Source of the DNA: Zygaena filipendulae
Lineage: Eukaryota > Arthropoda > Insecta > Lepidoptera > Zygaenidae
Direction: 5' to 3'
Assembly: GCA_907165275.2 (NCBI GenBank)
Contig: OU015660.1
Span: forward strand, 9,302,501 to 9,366,500
Length of the DNA: 64,000 nucleotides
A program made the translations under genes and the position numbers. Positions 57,401 to 64,000 of the stretch are shown here, piece by piece; position 1 is the stretch's first letter, and the number at the start of each line of letters is the position of its first letter. The notes below the pieces were generated by a model, which was not told the DNA's origin, searched no databases, and saw only the letters and a list, made by a program, of their open reading frames with translations.

Positions 57401-60400
57401 TCAATTTTGGTTAAAAATATTCAATGTACAGAATCGCGGATTTGGATGTATAGATAGATAAATAGATTAGGCATCTCATTTGGAGTTTCATGTAGATAAT
57501 AATTTACGTAAAGTTATTAATTTAATAAAATAAAGTTGTAGCACTTTTTATATAAACATAAACGGTAATTCGCCTTTTTCTTGACGCATATTATATTTTA
57601 ATTATAAATTTGAATTAAAAACGTAACAAATTAGTTACGATGGTAAATCTCTTCGTTATAAATAAGAAAAAGAAAGAAAGAAAGAAAATACACAAATAAA
57701 AAATACCATGCAAAACACAAAAAAGAACACGTTTGTTTTGTAAATCAATACTTCAGTGATGATTAGAATAACTTAAATTTAATACCATGAAAAATTGTTG
57801 GACACAAAAAAATATCCCCTTTTCTTCCAACAGTGCCGATCACAATGCCGGACTGGTGGATCAAAACCGGGAAACTGTCCTACCACGGATACACCCAAGT
57901 GGGCAGCAGCTTGCGTTGAGGCATGCACTTCTGATTCCCAATGTGATGGCACCCAGAGGTGCTGCCGACACGGGTGCACCTCCTCATGTGATGAACCTGT
58001 CGACCTCCTCACTTTACCTGGTAAGAATAGTTAGGGAAGGAATAGGGTAAACTACTTGATCATAATGGTTAATTCAGATGTAATTGCCTTTTTGGTACTT
58101 TTTTATTTCTTTTTTACAATTAGGTGTAAGTGTTATGTCGCTATAAGTAATAGTATAAAGAAAAAAATGTCTGTTTGTTTGTTGGAGGTGACATCTGAAA
58201 TTACTGAACCGATCCTAAAAAATATTTGACAAATAGGAAGCTACAACATCTATTTGTGAGTAACATAGAATACTTTTTTCCTGGAAATAAACAGTTTCTG
58301 AGGGATTCTCGAAAATGATAACGGTGCAACTGCAGGGAACAGCTATTGTGCGGTTTTGAGTAATTCAGGTCTTGGAAAAGGGCATAGAGTACTTTTTACC
58401 ACGATACAAAGAATTCTAAATTAACGCCAGTGAAACAGCGCGGTGGGAATCGGCTAGAGCCTGCTGTATTATTTAAACAAATGAATTAATAGGCTTGTCA
58501 ACCAAATTTTAGGTTTTGGTCCGTCTTGTCGAATATTGGACAAGAGATATTTTTTATTTTTTACGTAATCAAAAAATAACAGAAATAAGTGTAATGTCGC
58601 GTGACGTCACAACGTGCTATAACTGTACTAGTATTTGTTGATTAATCTACAAGGTGGACTAATTAGAATTTTAATTTTCATACCCCAGTGGCGGTCCTTC
58701 TATACAAGCCCAAAAGCCTGTTTTGTCTAACCAAAACACTTGCCACAGAATATCAATATTTTAATAACTATAAGTATACCTAAATAAAGTGTATAAGTAT
58801 AAATACTTATTAAAATAGTTGATACTCCACAAGCAAGCGCTTCAGCTAAGCAGGCGTACGCGCCATATACCTATTGTATTATAAATAATTTAGACATGGG
58901 CTAGTAAAAATGAAAACATATAACTTATATTAAAACATAGTGCGATCGATTCGCTAGTGGATTCTGAGCAAACTACTTTCTAGTTTTCAATTAATTCATT
59001 AACACGTTGTATATCTTGCTATTTGATTTCATTGTATGTTTCCCTCAGGTTTGCCACCTTTGCCTACAGTAGACGAAATAAATGAAAGGAAACGATCCAT
59101 CTCAGTTCGATGGTCGGACGGAGTCGGGGATGTGGCGAGAGCAGTTCCGGGCCGTGTCTTATATCTATTACAGGAGCAACACCACGTAGGTCCTAAATAC
59201 GAAGAAGCGAGACTTGGGGACTGGAACTTAGTAGTACGGACCAATAAGTAAGAGTTAACAGCGCCTATTATCGATACAACATTAAGAATAATAGAAGGGC
59301 AAGAGTTTCCACTTTATTTCTGTAGGTAGATCTATATACTACTAGCTGTGCCCCCGCGGTTTCACCCGCATGAATTTCGGAATTCCCGCAGGAACTCCAA
59401 AGTAGGTACCCTAATTTACTCCTTATAACATCAGCTAATTAGTAATGAAGGTCTCATAAAAACGGACCGTATTTGTGAATCGTTCGAATGACTTCTAGCC
59501 TAGCAAACGGAATCGCAAGATCCGCATGCGAATGTTTACATGCGAATCTTTCGATTCCGTGTGCTAAAGTGATTCGAACATTTCAAAAATACGGTTTCTG
59601 GTTATAATTGGACATAGATAAGCAATAGTGTGTTAACCCACACTGGAGAAATTTTGAGTAAAATAAAGTTTTAAAATTATAGCACCATTTTGTTTCAACA
59701 TTTTTATGTTCATATTAGTTACATATTTAAACAATGTAATAAGGTAAACACATAATTAAAAAACGTTTTCTAACTCTCAATAAATCGTTCTAAATCAATA
59801 ACTTCATTTTGTGGGTTAACATGTTATTGCTTATCTGCGTCCAATTACGTATTGTTGTAATTTACACTTTCTATTTATTGCTCACGAGTTCAATCGCATG
59901 TAACATTTGTTTTTTTGTGTAGCAACACAATAAACGCGTAGATACCTACCTACCTACATCATCGATTATGCAAACTGAAAAGCATTGTTTTAACATAATA
60001 TTATGTTTTTATGAGCATCTAATTGGACAGATTTACTGTGGGCAAATGACATACAGAGAAAGTTGACCTGTTTTTGTAATTAATTAAACCAGAAAACAAA
60101 ATGCTGGTGACAATATTCTTTGATCTTAGTAATAGGTAATTTTAGAATAGTTGCCGGATAGGGTTAGGCTAAGTATTTTTGAAATCACCTTTAAAGATCC
60201 GATGTTTAGATTATAAGATATCTTATAGATTTAAAATTAGGTAGGTACCTACTTAGTACTTACCTACGCTTGAATTTGTTTGAAAATGTTTTTTGTTTCT
60301 TCATGAAAGAATCAATGAAAGTTCTACTTATACCTATTACTATTAGCTGTTCCCCGTGGTATTTTCGGAGTTCCCGCGGGAATTCCGGGATAAAAAGTAA

Positions 60401-63400
60401 AAGTACCCCAGTGTCCTTCTCTGTACCCCTGTATGCAAAATATGTAACGCGCATGCAAAATTTCGTGATTTCGGTTTAGCCGTTAAGGCGTGAAAGTGTA
60501 ACCTAGTATATTTACTCTGAGGTGTAACAAACAAAAAAACTCACTTTCGCATTTATAATATTAGTAAGGATAATCAAAATTAAAATCAACAATCAAAAAG
60601 TAAAGACACAAATTTTATTTCATTTACTTAATTGTTTTTCATTAATTTATGCCTTTACTAGTTGTGCCCCTCGGTTTCACCCGCGTTAATTTCAGTGTTC
60701 CCGCGGGAATTCCGGAATAAAAAGTACCCTATGTGTTAATCTGATGTATGAGCTATATTATTTGTAAAGTTTCATTTAAATCCATCCAGTAGTTTTTGCA
60801 AGAAAGAGTAACAAACATCCATCAATCCATCCATCCATACATAAAAACTTTCGCGTTTATAATATTAGTAGGATTCTTCCATGACAACAACCATTATACG
60901 TGACCATTTCTTTTTTTTCTTTCAATATCAGCTGGAACTATTTTGAAATGTTTTTCTGATAACAGGACAAAAGCTTCACTAAGGGACGTCTTGAAGTCCG
61001 GACGATGGTACAGATTTCGTGTTGCATCAGTAAGCGCCGTTGGTAGTCGAGGATTCTCGCGTCCCAGTGCACCGTTCACACCCAGAAGAGGTCCAAGACC
61101 TCCTCCGCCTCCAAAGAAGCTGAGGGTCCAACCATTGAGATCCCAGAATGGTAAGCTACATTTATTTACAACTAGCTGTGCTCGGCGGTTACTGCACTCG
61201 CGTGAGTTTTAGGATCAGAAACCTTTGCGAAACGCATAGAGGACAGACATACAAACATTTATTTTTATTTGTAAAGAAGAAGATAAGAAATGATAGGTAT
61301 GGCACAAGGTATTAATGAGGTGGCGAATGGATATTCGATCGCAACAATACAGGTACAGTCAACAACTAATATAGTATATAAAGGCACACAATGTATTGGT
61401 ATTCACCCGCAGTAATTCGGAGTTCCCGCGGGAATTCCAGGATAAACTATAAGTACTTATAAATCTTCCTCTGCAATCACTCTATCTATTGGTAAAAACC
61501 GCATGAAAATCCGTTCAGTAATCTTTGAGGTTCTCGCAAACAGACAGTCAGAGAGACAGACACGCTCGAGGACTTTGTTTTATAATTTATGTAAGTATAT
61601 TAACATTAGTCAAATATATCTTAACAAACAAATCATCACAATTTCCTTACCAACTGAGGTTGACAATAACGACGACTTTCAGTTTAAAAAAAAAACATGA
61701 ACTTACTCATTACGATTGTAAATGACCTTTGCATTAGATTTGTCGGCGCGCCCGCAGTAATACAAAGAAAAGGAGCGTAAAATGGGCATGACCCGTCAGC
61801 AGCGCCGGTCCTAGCCACCGACGCGCCCGTGTGCGATCTGTAGGGTGAGCACGAAGTTTTACGCTCTCGTCATTTCGATATCGTCGTAATGTCAAAGCGT
61901 TTTTTTGTATGGAGAATGAACAACGCCAACGTTTTCCGTAGAAAAAAAACGCTCGATTTCGAAAGGACGAGAGCGAAAAAATTCGTGCTCCGCCTACTGA
62001 ACCCCGGCGCCGGTAACTCAGCATTCGTCCGATTCTCAGCCGGATTCGGTTTGTCGCGGACTTCCAGGGGGCGCATCACGGCGCCTTGCGGCGGCCCGTG
62101 GAATTCGGCGCCCGTTTGCACCGCACACCCTGCACCTCAGAAGAATATAATTATTCTTCTGAGCCCTGCACTAAAGGCAGGATCGGCCCTGCCCGTCAGC
62201 GTGTTGCTTAGCAACTTGCGTGCTTAATTTTTATGAATAATCCTACTAATATTATAAATGTGAAAGTGTGGATGTTTAGATGTTTGCATTTTTGTTACTC
62301 ATCACGCAAAAAAGGCTGAACGGATTTGGATGAAATTTGGCATGCACATTCTCAGGACTACAGAGAAGGACATAGGGTACTTTTTATCCCGGAATTCCCG
62401 CGGGAACTCTGAAATTACTGCGGGTGAAACCGCGGGGCACCGCTAGTTATTTATAATTGAAAGATAAATTTTGTGGTTTTTTTTAAATATATGAGACAAC
62501 AATCGGCCACTGAACACACTCCTTTAATAAGTTTCTCGTTTACACCCTGTACCTATGTAGGTACCTCTATGTAAATTAGGTTAGATATTCTTCAATGATG
62601 ATTTTAAAGATAAATAAATCTCTCATTTTAACTCAGGGTCAGTATCAGTGAGACTGGAGTGGAGAGAGCCAAAGTCAGATTTACCTATAATGAGATACAA
62701 GGTCTTTTGGAGCCGCAGAGTTCGTGGGCTCGGCGAGGAACTCAATTCCGTTCTTGTCAATTACCAGACAGTTCCGAAGGTATCACAATTATTACTTACT
62801 TACTACTTACTTTTTTGTAACAACTTTATAAGTAGGTACTATACTATGTAACTGGCTTTCTCTTTGTTATTATTATCATTGCGTGCGTTAAAGAATTTGT
62901 TGAATAAAATTGTTTACATTTTTATCCACGAATTTCACAATAAAATTGTGGCTCTAAAATTAATATACGTTTATAGTTTGATATTTTTACTAAGTTATAC
63001 CTACTTACATATCGTGATAAAAAAGGCCCTTGATCATTTTCAATGAATTGTCAAGGTAATCTTTATTGTAATTCGTGAACCGAAATATTAATATAAATTT
63101 ATTTTTCATTACTCATACTCGGAAAGTAGGTTTGAAGTTGCCTGAGAAGCGGGTTGAAAGTAACCCTTTTCAGCCCTAGGGAGAATCGCTTTCAACTGAC
63201 AGCTGGATACTGCAGAAACCTCAGAAGAATAACTAAATATTCTTCTGAGGCAGAAACTCAAGTTTTTTTTTTTATGTCATAGAGGGCAAACTGGCCAGTA
63301 GCACACCTAATGGATGATTTATGTAAAATAAAATTCATTCATTTTTTCTTTAGCTAATTCCTATTTTTATTTTGACTTTCCTTGCATTCGTAATGAAAAG

Positions 63401-63809
63401 CACAGTGTTATCCTCGGGAGAAAGACTTATTTAGTCCCGAGACGGGGTTTGGCGCCCGAGCGTAGCGAGTTACTTTCACCCCTAGGATAACAATGTACTA
63501 TTTTTGATTAGGCTTTAAAAATTTTTATCTGATGAAAATTATTTAAGTTCATTCTGCGTTAAGTACCTATATAATTTTTTAGCTAGATTACTATGTATTG
63601 TATGTAATTATATTGGTAGGTAATAATTCGTTTTTCTTATTTGCAGGAAAAAACTTATATAGAAATAAATGATTTGCTACCGCATTCGATGTATTTTCTT
63701 CAAGTTCAAACGATAACTCGATACGGCGCTGGAAAATTACGAAGCGAAAAAGCAGCTGTTTTCTACAACACTACTAATAATAATAATATCAACAGCGCGC
63801 CAAGTTCAG
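54259..63809 (+). CDS. Anosmin-1 (KAL-1) orthologue, N-terminal part, runs off the window
   Basis: Six exons (54259-54417, 57834-58020, 59049-59247, 60966-61150, 62637-62779, 63647-63809) join in phase (0, 1, 2, 1, 0, then 1) to give 345 residues. The order is that of anosmin-1. First comes a signal peptide (residues 1 to about 20), then a short Cys-rich segment (CDLLC, CRSQC). A WAP domain follows with its eight cysteines at 68, 80, 84, 90, 96, 97, 101 and 105. A first FN3 domain has W137 and WYRFRVASVSAVGSRGFS, and a second has SVRLEWREP and RYKVFWSR. Vertebrate anosmin is an extracellular, heparan-sulfate-binding matrix protein that guides neurons and modulates FGF receptor signalling. Insect and nematode homologues act in axon and epidermal morphogenesis. 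Further FN3 domains are expected past the window. Basic patches (RRGPR, SRRVRG) would suit heparan sulfate binding. The start is the Met directly before the hydrophobic leader, although the frame is open 39 codons upstream. Confidence 0.9.
55021..55536. mobile_element. MITE-like TIR elements, one partial and one full copy (family C)
   Basis: A full copy (about 55208-55536, from TGTTGACTAAATT to GTCGTCAACATCCC) is preceded by a left partial copy (55021-55207) of the same element. Both contain the paired inverted GTGACGTCACTAAC...GTTAGTGACGTCAC sites. The tandem layout suggests nested insertion or unequal exchange. Confidence 0.7.
55997..56185 (-). mobile_element. Helitron-like element, variant subfamily
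   Basis: AGCTGTCCCCCGCGGTTTCAC, GTTCCCGCGGGAATTCCAGG and AATCACTCTATGTATTGGTG, ending GACTTTGTTTTAAACTATGTAG. It is the same subfamily as 15740-15943 and 61399-61600. Confidence 0.65.
56673..57460 (-). mobile_element. Helitron-like terminus with composite repeat
   Basis: CTAGCTGGTGCCCGCGGTTTCACCCGCGTGAATTTT is a clean inverted 3' tip. About 600 bases later, 57284-57460 carries CCGTTCAGTAGATGCTGAG, (GACA)n and ATGTACAGAATCGCGGATTT, which is the 5' portion of the subfamily at 31847-32456. The middle includes another unclassified repeat (CCTGACGTTTCGGCTGAG, CGTGGTCACAGGCTGAC). It may be a Helitron that captured or received an insertion. Confidence 0.45.
57669..57688. repeat. (GAAA)n microsatellite
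   Basis: AAGAAAGAAAGAAAGAAAAT, a short tetranucleotide array within anosmin intron 1. Confidence 0.7.
57834..58020 (+). CDS. Anosmin exon 2 (WAP domain)
   Basis: Follows TTCCAACAG and ends ACCTG|GTAAGA, phase 1. It encodes CRSQC and the complete eight-cysteine WAP core (CDGTQRCCRHGCTSSC at its centre), the protease-inhibitor-like fold typical of anosmin. Confidence 0.9.
58165..58456 (+). mobile_element. Two diverged Helitron-like copies
   Basis: The first has TTACTGAACCGATCCTAAAAA and ends CTGCAGGGAACAGCTA. The second has CATAGAGTACTTTTTACC and GTGAAACAGCG, ending near CGGCTAGAG. Confidence 0.4.
58492..58685. mobile_element. MITE-like TIR element, deleted copy (family C)
   Basis: GGCTTGTCAACCAAATTTTAG...GGTCCGTCTTGTCG on the left and GGACTAATTAGAATTTTAATTTTC on the right. 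One GTGACGTCAC site remains (58599-58610 area). Confidence 0.6.
59049..59247 (+). CDS. Anosmin exon 3 (FN3 domain 1, first half)
   Basis: Follows TCCCTCAG and ends AATAA|GTAAGA, phase 2. It encodes LPPLPTVDEINERKRSISVRW and the strands up to LGDWNLVVRTN. Confidence 0.88.
59342..59402 (-). mobile_element. Helitron-like 3' tip in anosmin intron 3
   Basis: CTAGCTGTGCCCCCGCGG, then GAATTCCCGCAGGAACTCC, 95 bases after exon 3. Confidence 0.55.
59466..59595. repeat. Imperfect 60-bp inverted repeat (foldback)
   Basis: ACCGTATTTGTGAATCGTTCGAA at the left pairs with the inverse TTCGAACATTTCAAAAATACGGT at the right. The centre is GCATGCGAATGTTTACATGCGAA. It may be a foldback transposon. No target duplication is visible. 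Confidence 0.65.
59610..59842. mobile_element. TIR element with 4-bp target duplication (family B)
   Basis: Starts GGACATAGATAAGCAATAGT and ends TATTGCTTATCTGCGTCC. It is flanked by AATT at 59606-59609 and 59843-59846. It lies in anosmin intron 3. Confidence 0.82.
60343..60570 (-). mobile_element. Helitron-like element in anosmin intron 3
   Basis: TTAGCTGTTCCCCGTGG (hairpin shortened) and GTTCCCGCGGGAATTCCGGG, ending ATTTATAATATTAGTAAGGA. It is nearly complete. Confidence 0.7.
60658..60873 (-). mobile_element. Helitron-like element in anosmin intron 3
   Basis: CTAGTTGTGCCCCTCGG, GTTCCCGCGGGAATTCCGG, then (CATC)n, and TTTATAATATTAGTAGGA at the 5' end. It is complete and ends 92 bases before exon 4. 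Confidence 0.75.
60966..61150 (+). CDS. Anosmin exon 4 (end of FN3-1, start of FN3-2)
   Basis: Follows GATAACAG and ends AGAATG|GTAAGC, phase 1. It encodes GRWYRFRVASVSAVGSRGFS, closing the first FN3 domain, then a Pro/Arg linker (RRGPRPPPPPKK) into the second. Confidence 0.88.
61174..61275 (-). mobile_element. Helitron-like element, second subfamily
   Basis: CTAGCTGTGCTCGGCGG with a damaged hairpin, then AACGCATAGAGGACAGACATACAAAC, as at 51251-51410. It begins 24 bases after exon 4. Confidence 0.55.
61399..61600 (-). mobile_element. Helitron-like element, variant subfamily
   Basis: CACCCGCAGTAATTCGGAGTTCCCGCGGGAATTCCAGG, AATCACTCTATCTATTGG and AATCCGTTCAGTAATC, ending GACTTTGTTTTATAATTTATG. 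The CTAG tip has been lost. Confidence 0.6.
61800..62191. mobile_element. hAT-like non-autonomous element with 8-bp duplication
   Basis: The ends CAGCGCCGGTCCTAGCC and the inverse of CAGGGCCGATCCTGCC are inverted repeats starting with CAG-G, the hAT pattern. The perfect 8-bp repeat CCCGTCAG flanks it at 61792-61799 and 62192-62199. The 392-bp body is GC- and CpG-rich, unlike its host intron. The open frames across it carry no transposase motif. A 28-bp palindromic insertion with its own 8-bp duplication sits inside at 62136-62163. Confidence 0.85.
62128..62171. mobile_element. 28-bp palindromic nano-insertion with 8-bp duplication
   Basis: CTCAGAAGAATA, loop TAAT, TATTCTTCTGAG (62136-62163) is flanked by CCCTGCAC at 62128-62135 and 62164-62171. 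It is nested in the hAT-like element at 61800-62191, so it inserted later. Confidence 0.75.
62241..62446 (+). mobile_element. Helitron-like element, full length
   Basis: TCCTACTAATATTATAAATG at the 5' end, GGAATTCCCGCGGGAACTC, the hairpin CTGCGGGTGAAACCGCGG, then GGCACCGCTAG. It is inserted between A and T without duplication. It lies in anosmin intron 4 just after the hAT-like element. Confidence 0.8.
62637..62779 (+). CDS. Anosmin exon 5 (FN3 domain 2)
   Basis: Follows TAACTCAG and ends CCGAAG|GTATCA, phase 0. It encodes SVSVRLEWREPKSDLP and MRYKVFWSRRVRG. Confidence 0.88.
63212..63257. mobile_element. 30-bp palindromic nano-insertion with 8-bp duplication
   Basis: CTCAGAAGAATA, loop ACTAAA, TATTCTTCTGAG (63220-63249) is flanked by GCAGAAAC at 63212-63219 and 63250-63257. 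The arms are identical to those at 62136-62163, while the loop differs in sequence and length. Confidence 0.75.
63404..63496. repeat. Foldback repeat with GAGCGTAGCGAG core
   Basis: ACAGTGTTATCCTCGGG on the left and the inverse-like CCCCTAGGATAACAATGT on the right surround a GC core with CCCGAGCGTAGCGAG. It resembles in layout, not in ends, the foldback at 49906-50024. Confidence 0.5.
63647..63809 (+). CDS. Anosmin exon 6 (end of FN3-2)
   Basis: Follows TTTGCAG and ends GTTCAG|GTGAAA, phase 1. It encodes EKTYIEINDLLPHSMYFLQV and TRYGAGKLRSEKAAVFY, then an Asn-rich spacer, NNNN. The gene continues beyond the window. Confidence 0.88.
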
Positions 63810-64000
63810 GTGAAAAATGATTAGCTACTTAATTGTTACTACAGATTTAGTGGGCAGCAGATCGTGTGGTTTGTCTGTTTACAAACTCCACCCACTACAA
63901 CGCGTTTTCTGACCTCAGTATTAAACTCACAAATAATCCGGTGTTTGCGCACCTACAGACGAAATTTCTTTGTTTGCTAAAGATATATTCTAAAGAAAAT

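Larger units (their letters stand above)
54418..57833 (+). other. Anosmin intron 1 (3.4 kb)
   Basis: Contains family C elements (55021-55536), a Helitron variant (55997-56185) and a Helitron-like terminus at 56673 with related sequence to about 57460. It also holds a (GAAA)n microsatellite near 57669-57688. No additional coding exon with fitting phase was seen. Confidence 0.6.
58021..59048 (+). other. Anosmin intron 2
   Basis: Contains two diverged Helitron copies (about 58165-58346 and 58366-58456, + orientation) and a family C element (58492-58685). Confidence 0.6.
62780..63646 (+). other. Anosmin intron 5
   Basis: Contains a 30-bp palindromic nano-insertion (63220-63249) and a foldback remnant with CCCGAGCGTAGCGAG (about 63404-63496). 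Confidence 0.6.

Noticed and set aside
61734..62227. Arg-rich ORFs on both strands
   Set aside because: They lie in the hAT-like non-autonomous element bounded by CCCGTCAG repeats. No transposase motif is present.

Overview
This window looks like nuclear DNA of a moth or butterfly (Lepidoptera). It is AT-rich, gene-poor, intron-bearing and packed with short non-autonomous transposons. The strongest clue is a family of roughly 200-bp elements ending in a GC hairpin plus CTAG, which resembles the lepidopteran Lep1-type Helitrons. (GTCT)n tracts and non-LTR retrotransposon tails with short A-rich repeats fit the same picture. No bacterial, organellar or viral genes were recognised.

Three protein-coding genes can be assembled from exons whose splice sites and phases agree, all on the + strand. 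(1) A secreted lipocalin, 5 exons, 30628-39131, 249 aa. (2) A small secreted protein of unknown function with a Cys/Asp-rich N-terminal half and an Ala/Pro-rich tail, 3 exons, 41343-44221, 174 aa. (3) The first six exons of an anosmin-1 (Kallmann protein, KAL-1) orthologue, 54259 to beyond 63809: signal peptide, Cys-rich segment, WAP four-disulfide core and two fibronectin type III domains, continuing off the right edge. All three products carry signal peptides, so all are expected to be secreted or extracellular. Nothing suggests that they share a pathway.

The left half (1-30627) contains no gene I can defend. It holds Helitron copies, a PIF/Harbinger-like MITE family with TTA/TAA target duplications, a family with 4-bp target duplications, tRNA-derived SINE pieces, LINE tails, a possible LTR-like promoter patch near 22320, and one weak minus-strand exon candidate near 7423-7630. 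The gene-bearing right half carries the same families inside introns and between genes.

The most unusual observation is a set of three miniature insertions sharing the 12-bp arm CTCAGAAGAATA. Two are complete palindromes of only 28 and 30 bp, and one is a single arm. Each is flanked by its own perfect 8-bp direct repeat. One of them sits inside a 392-bp hAT-like element that has its own perfect 8-bp target duplication, itself within an anosmin intron.
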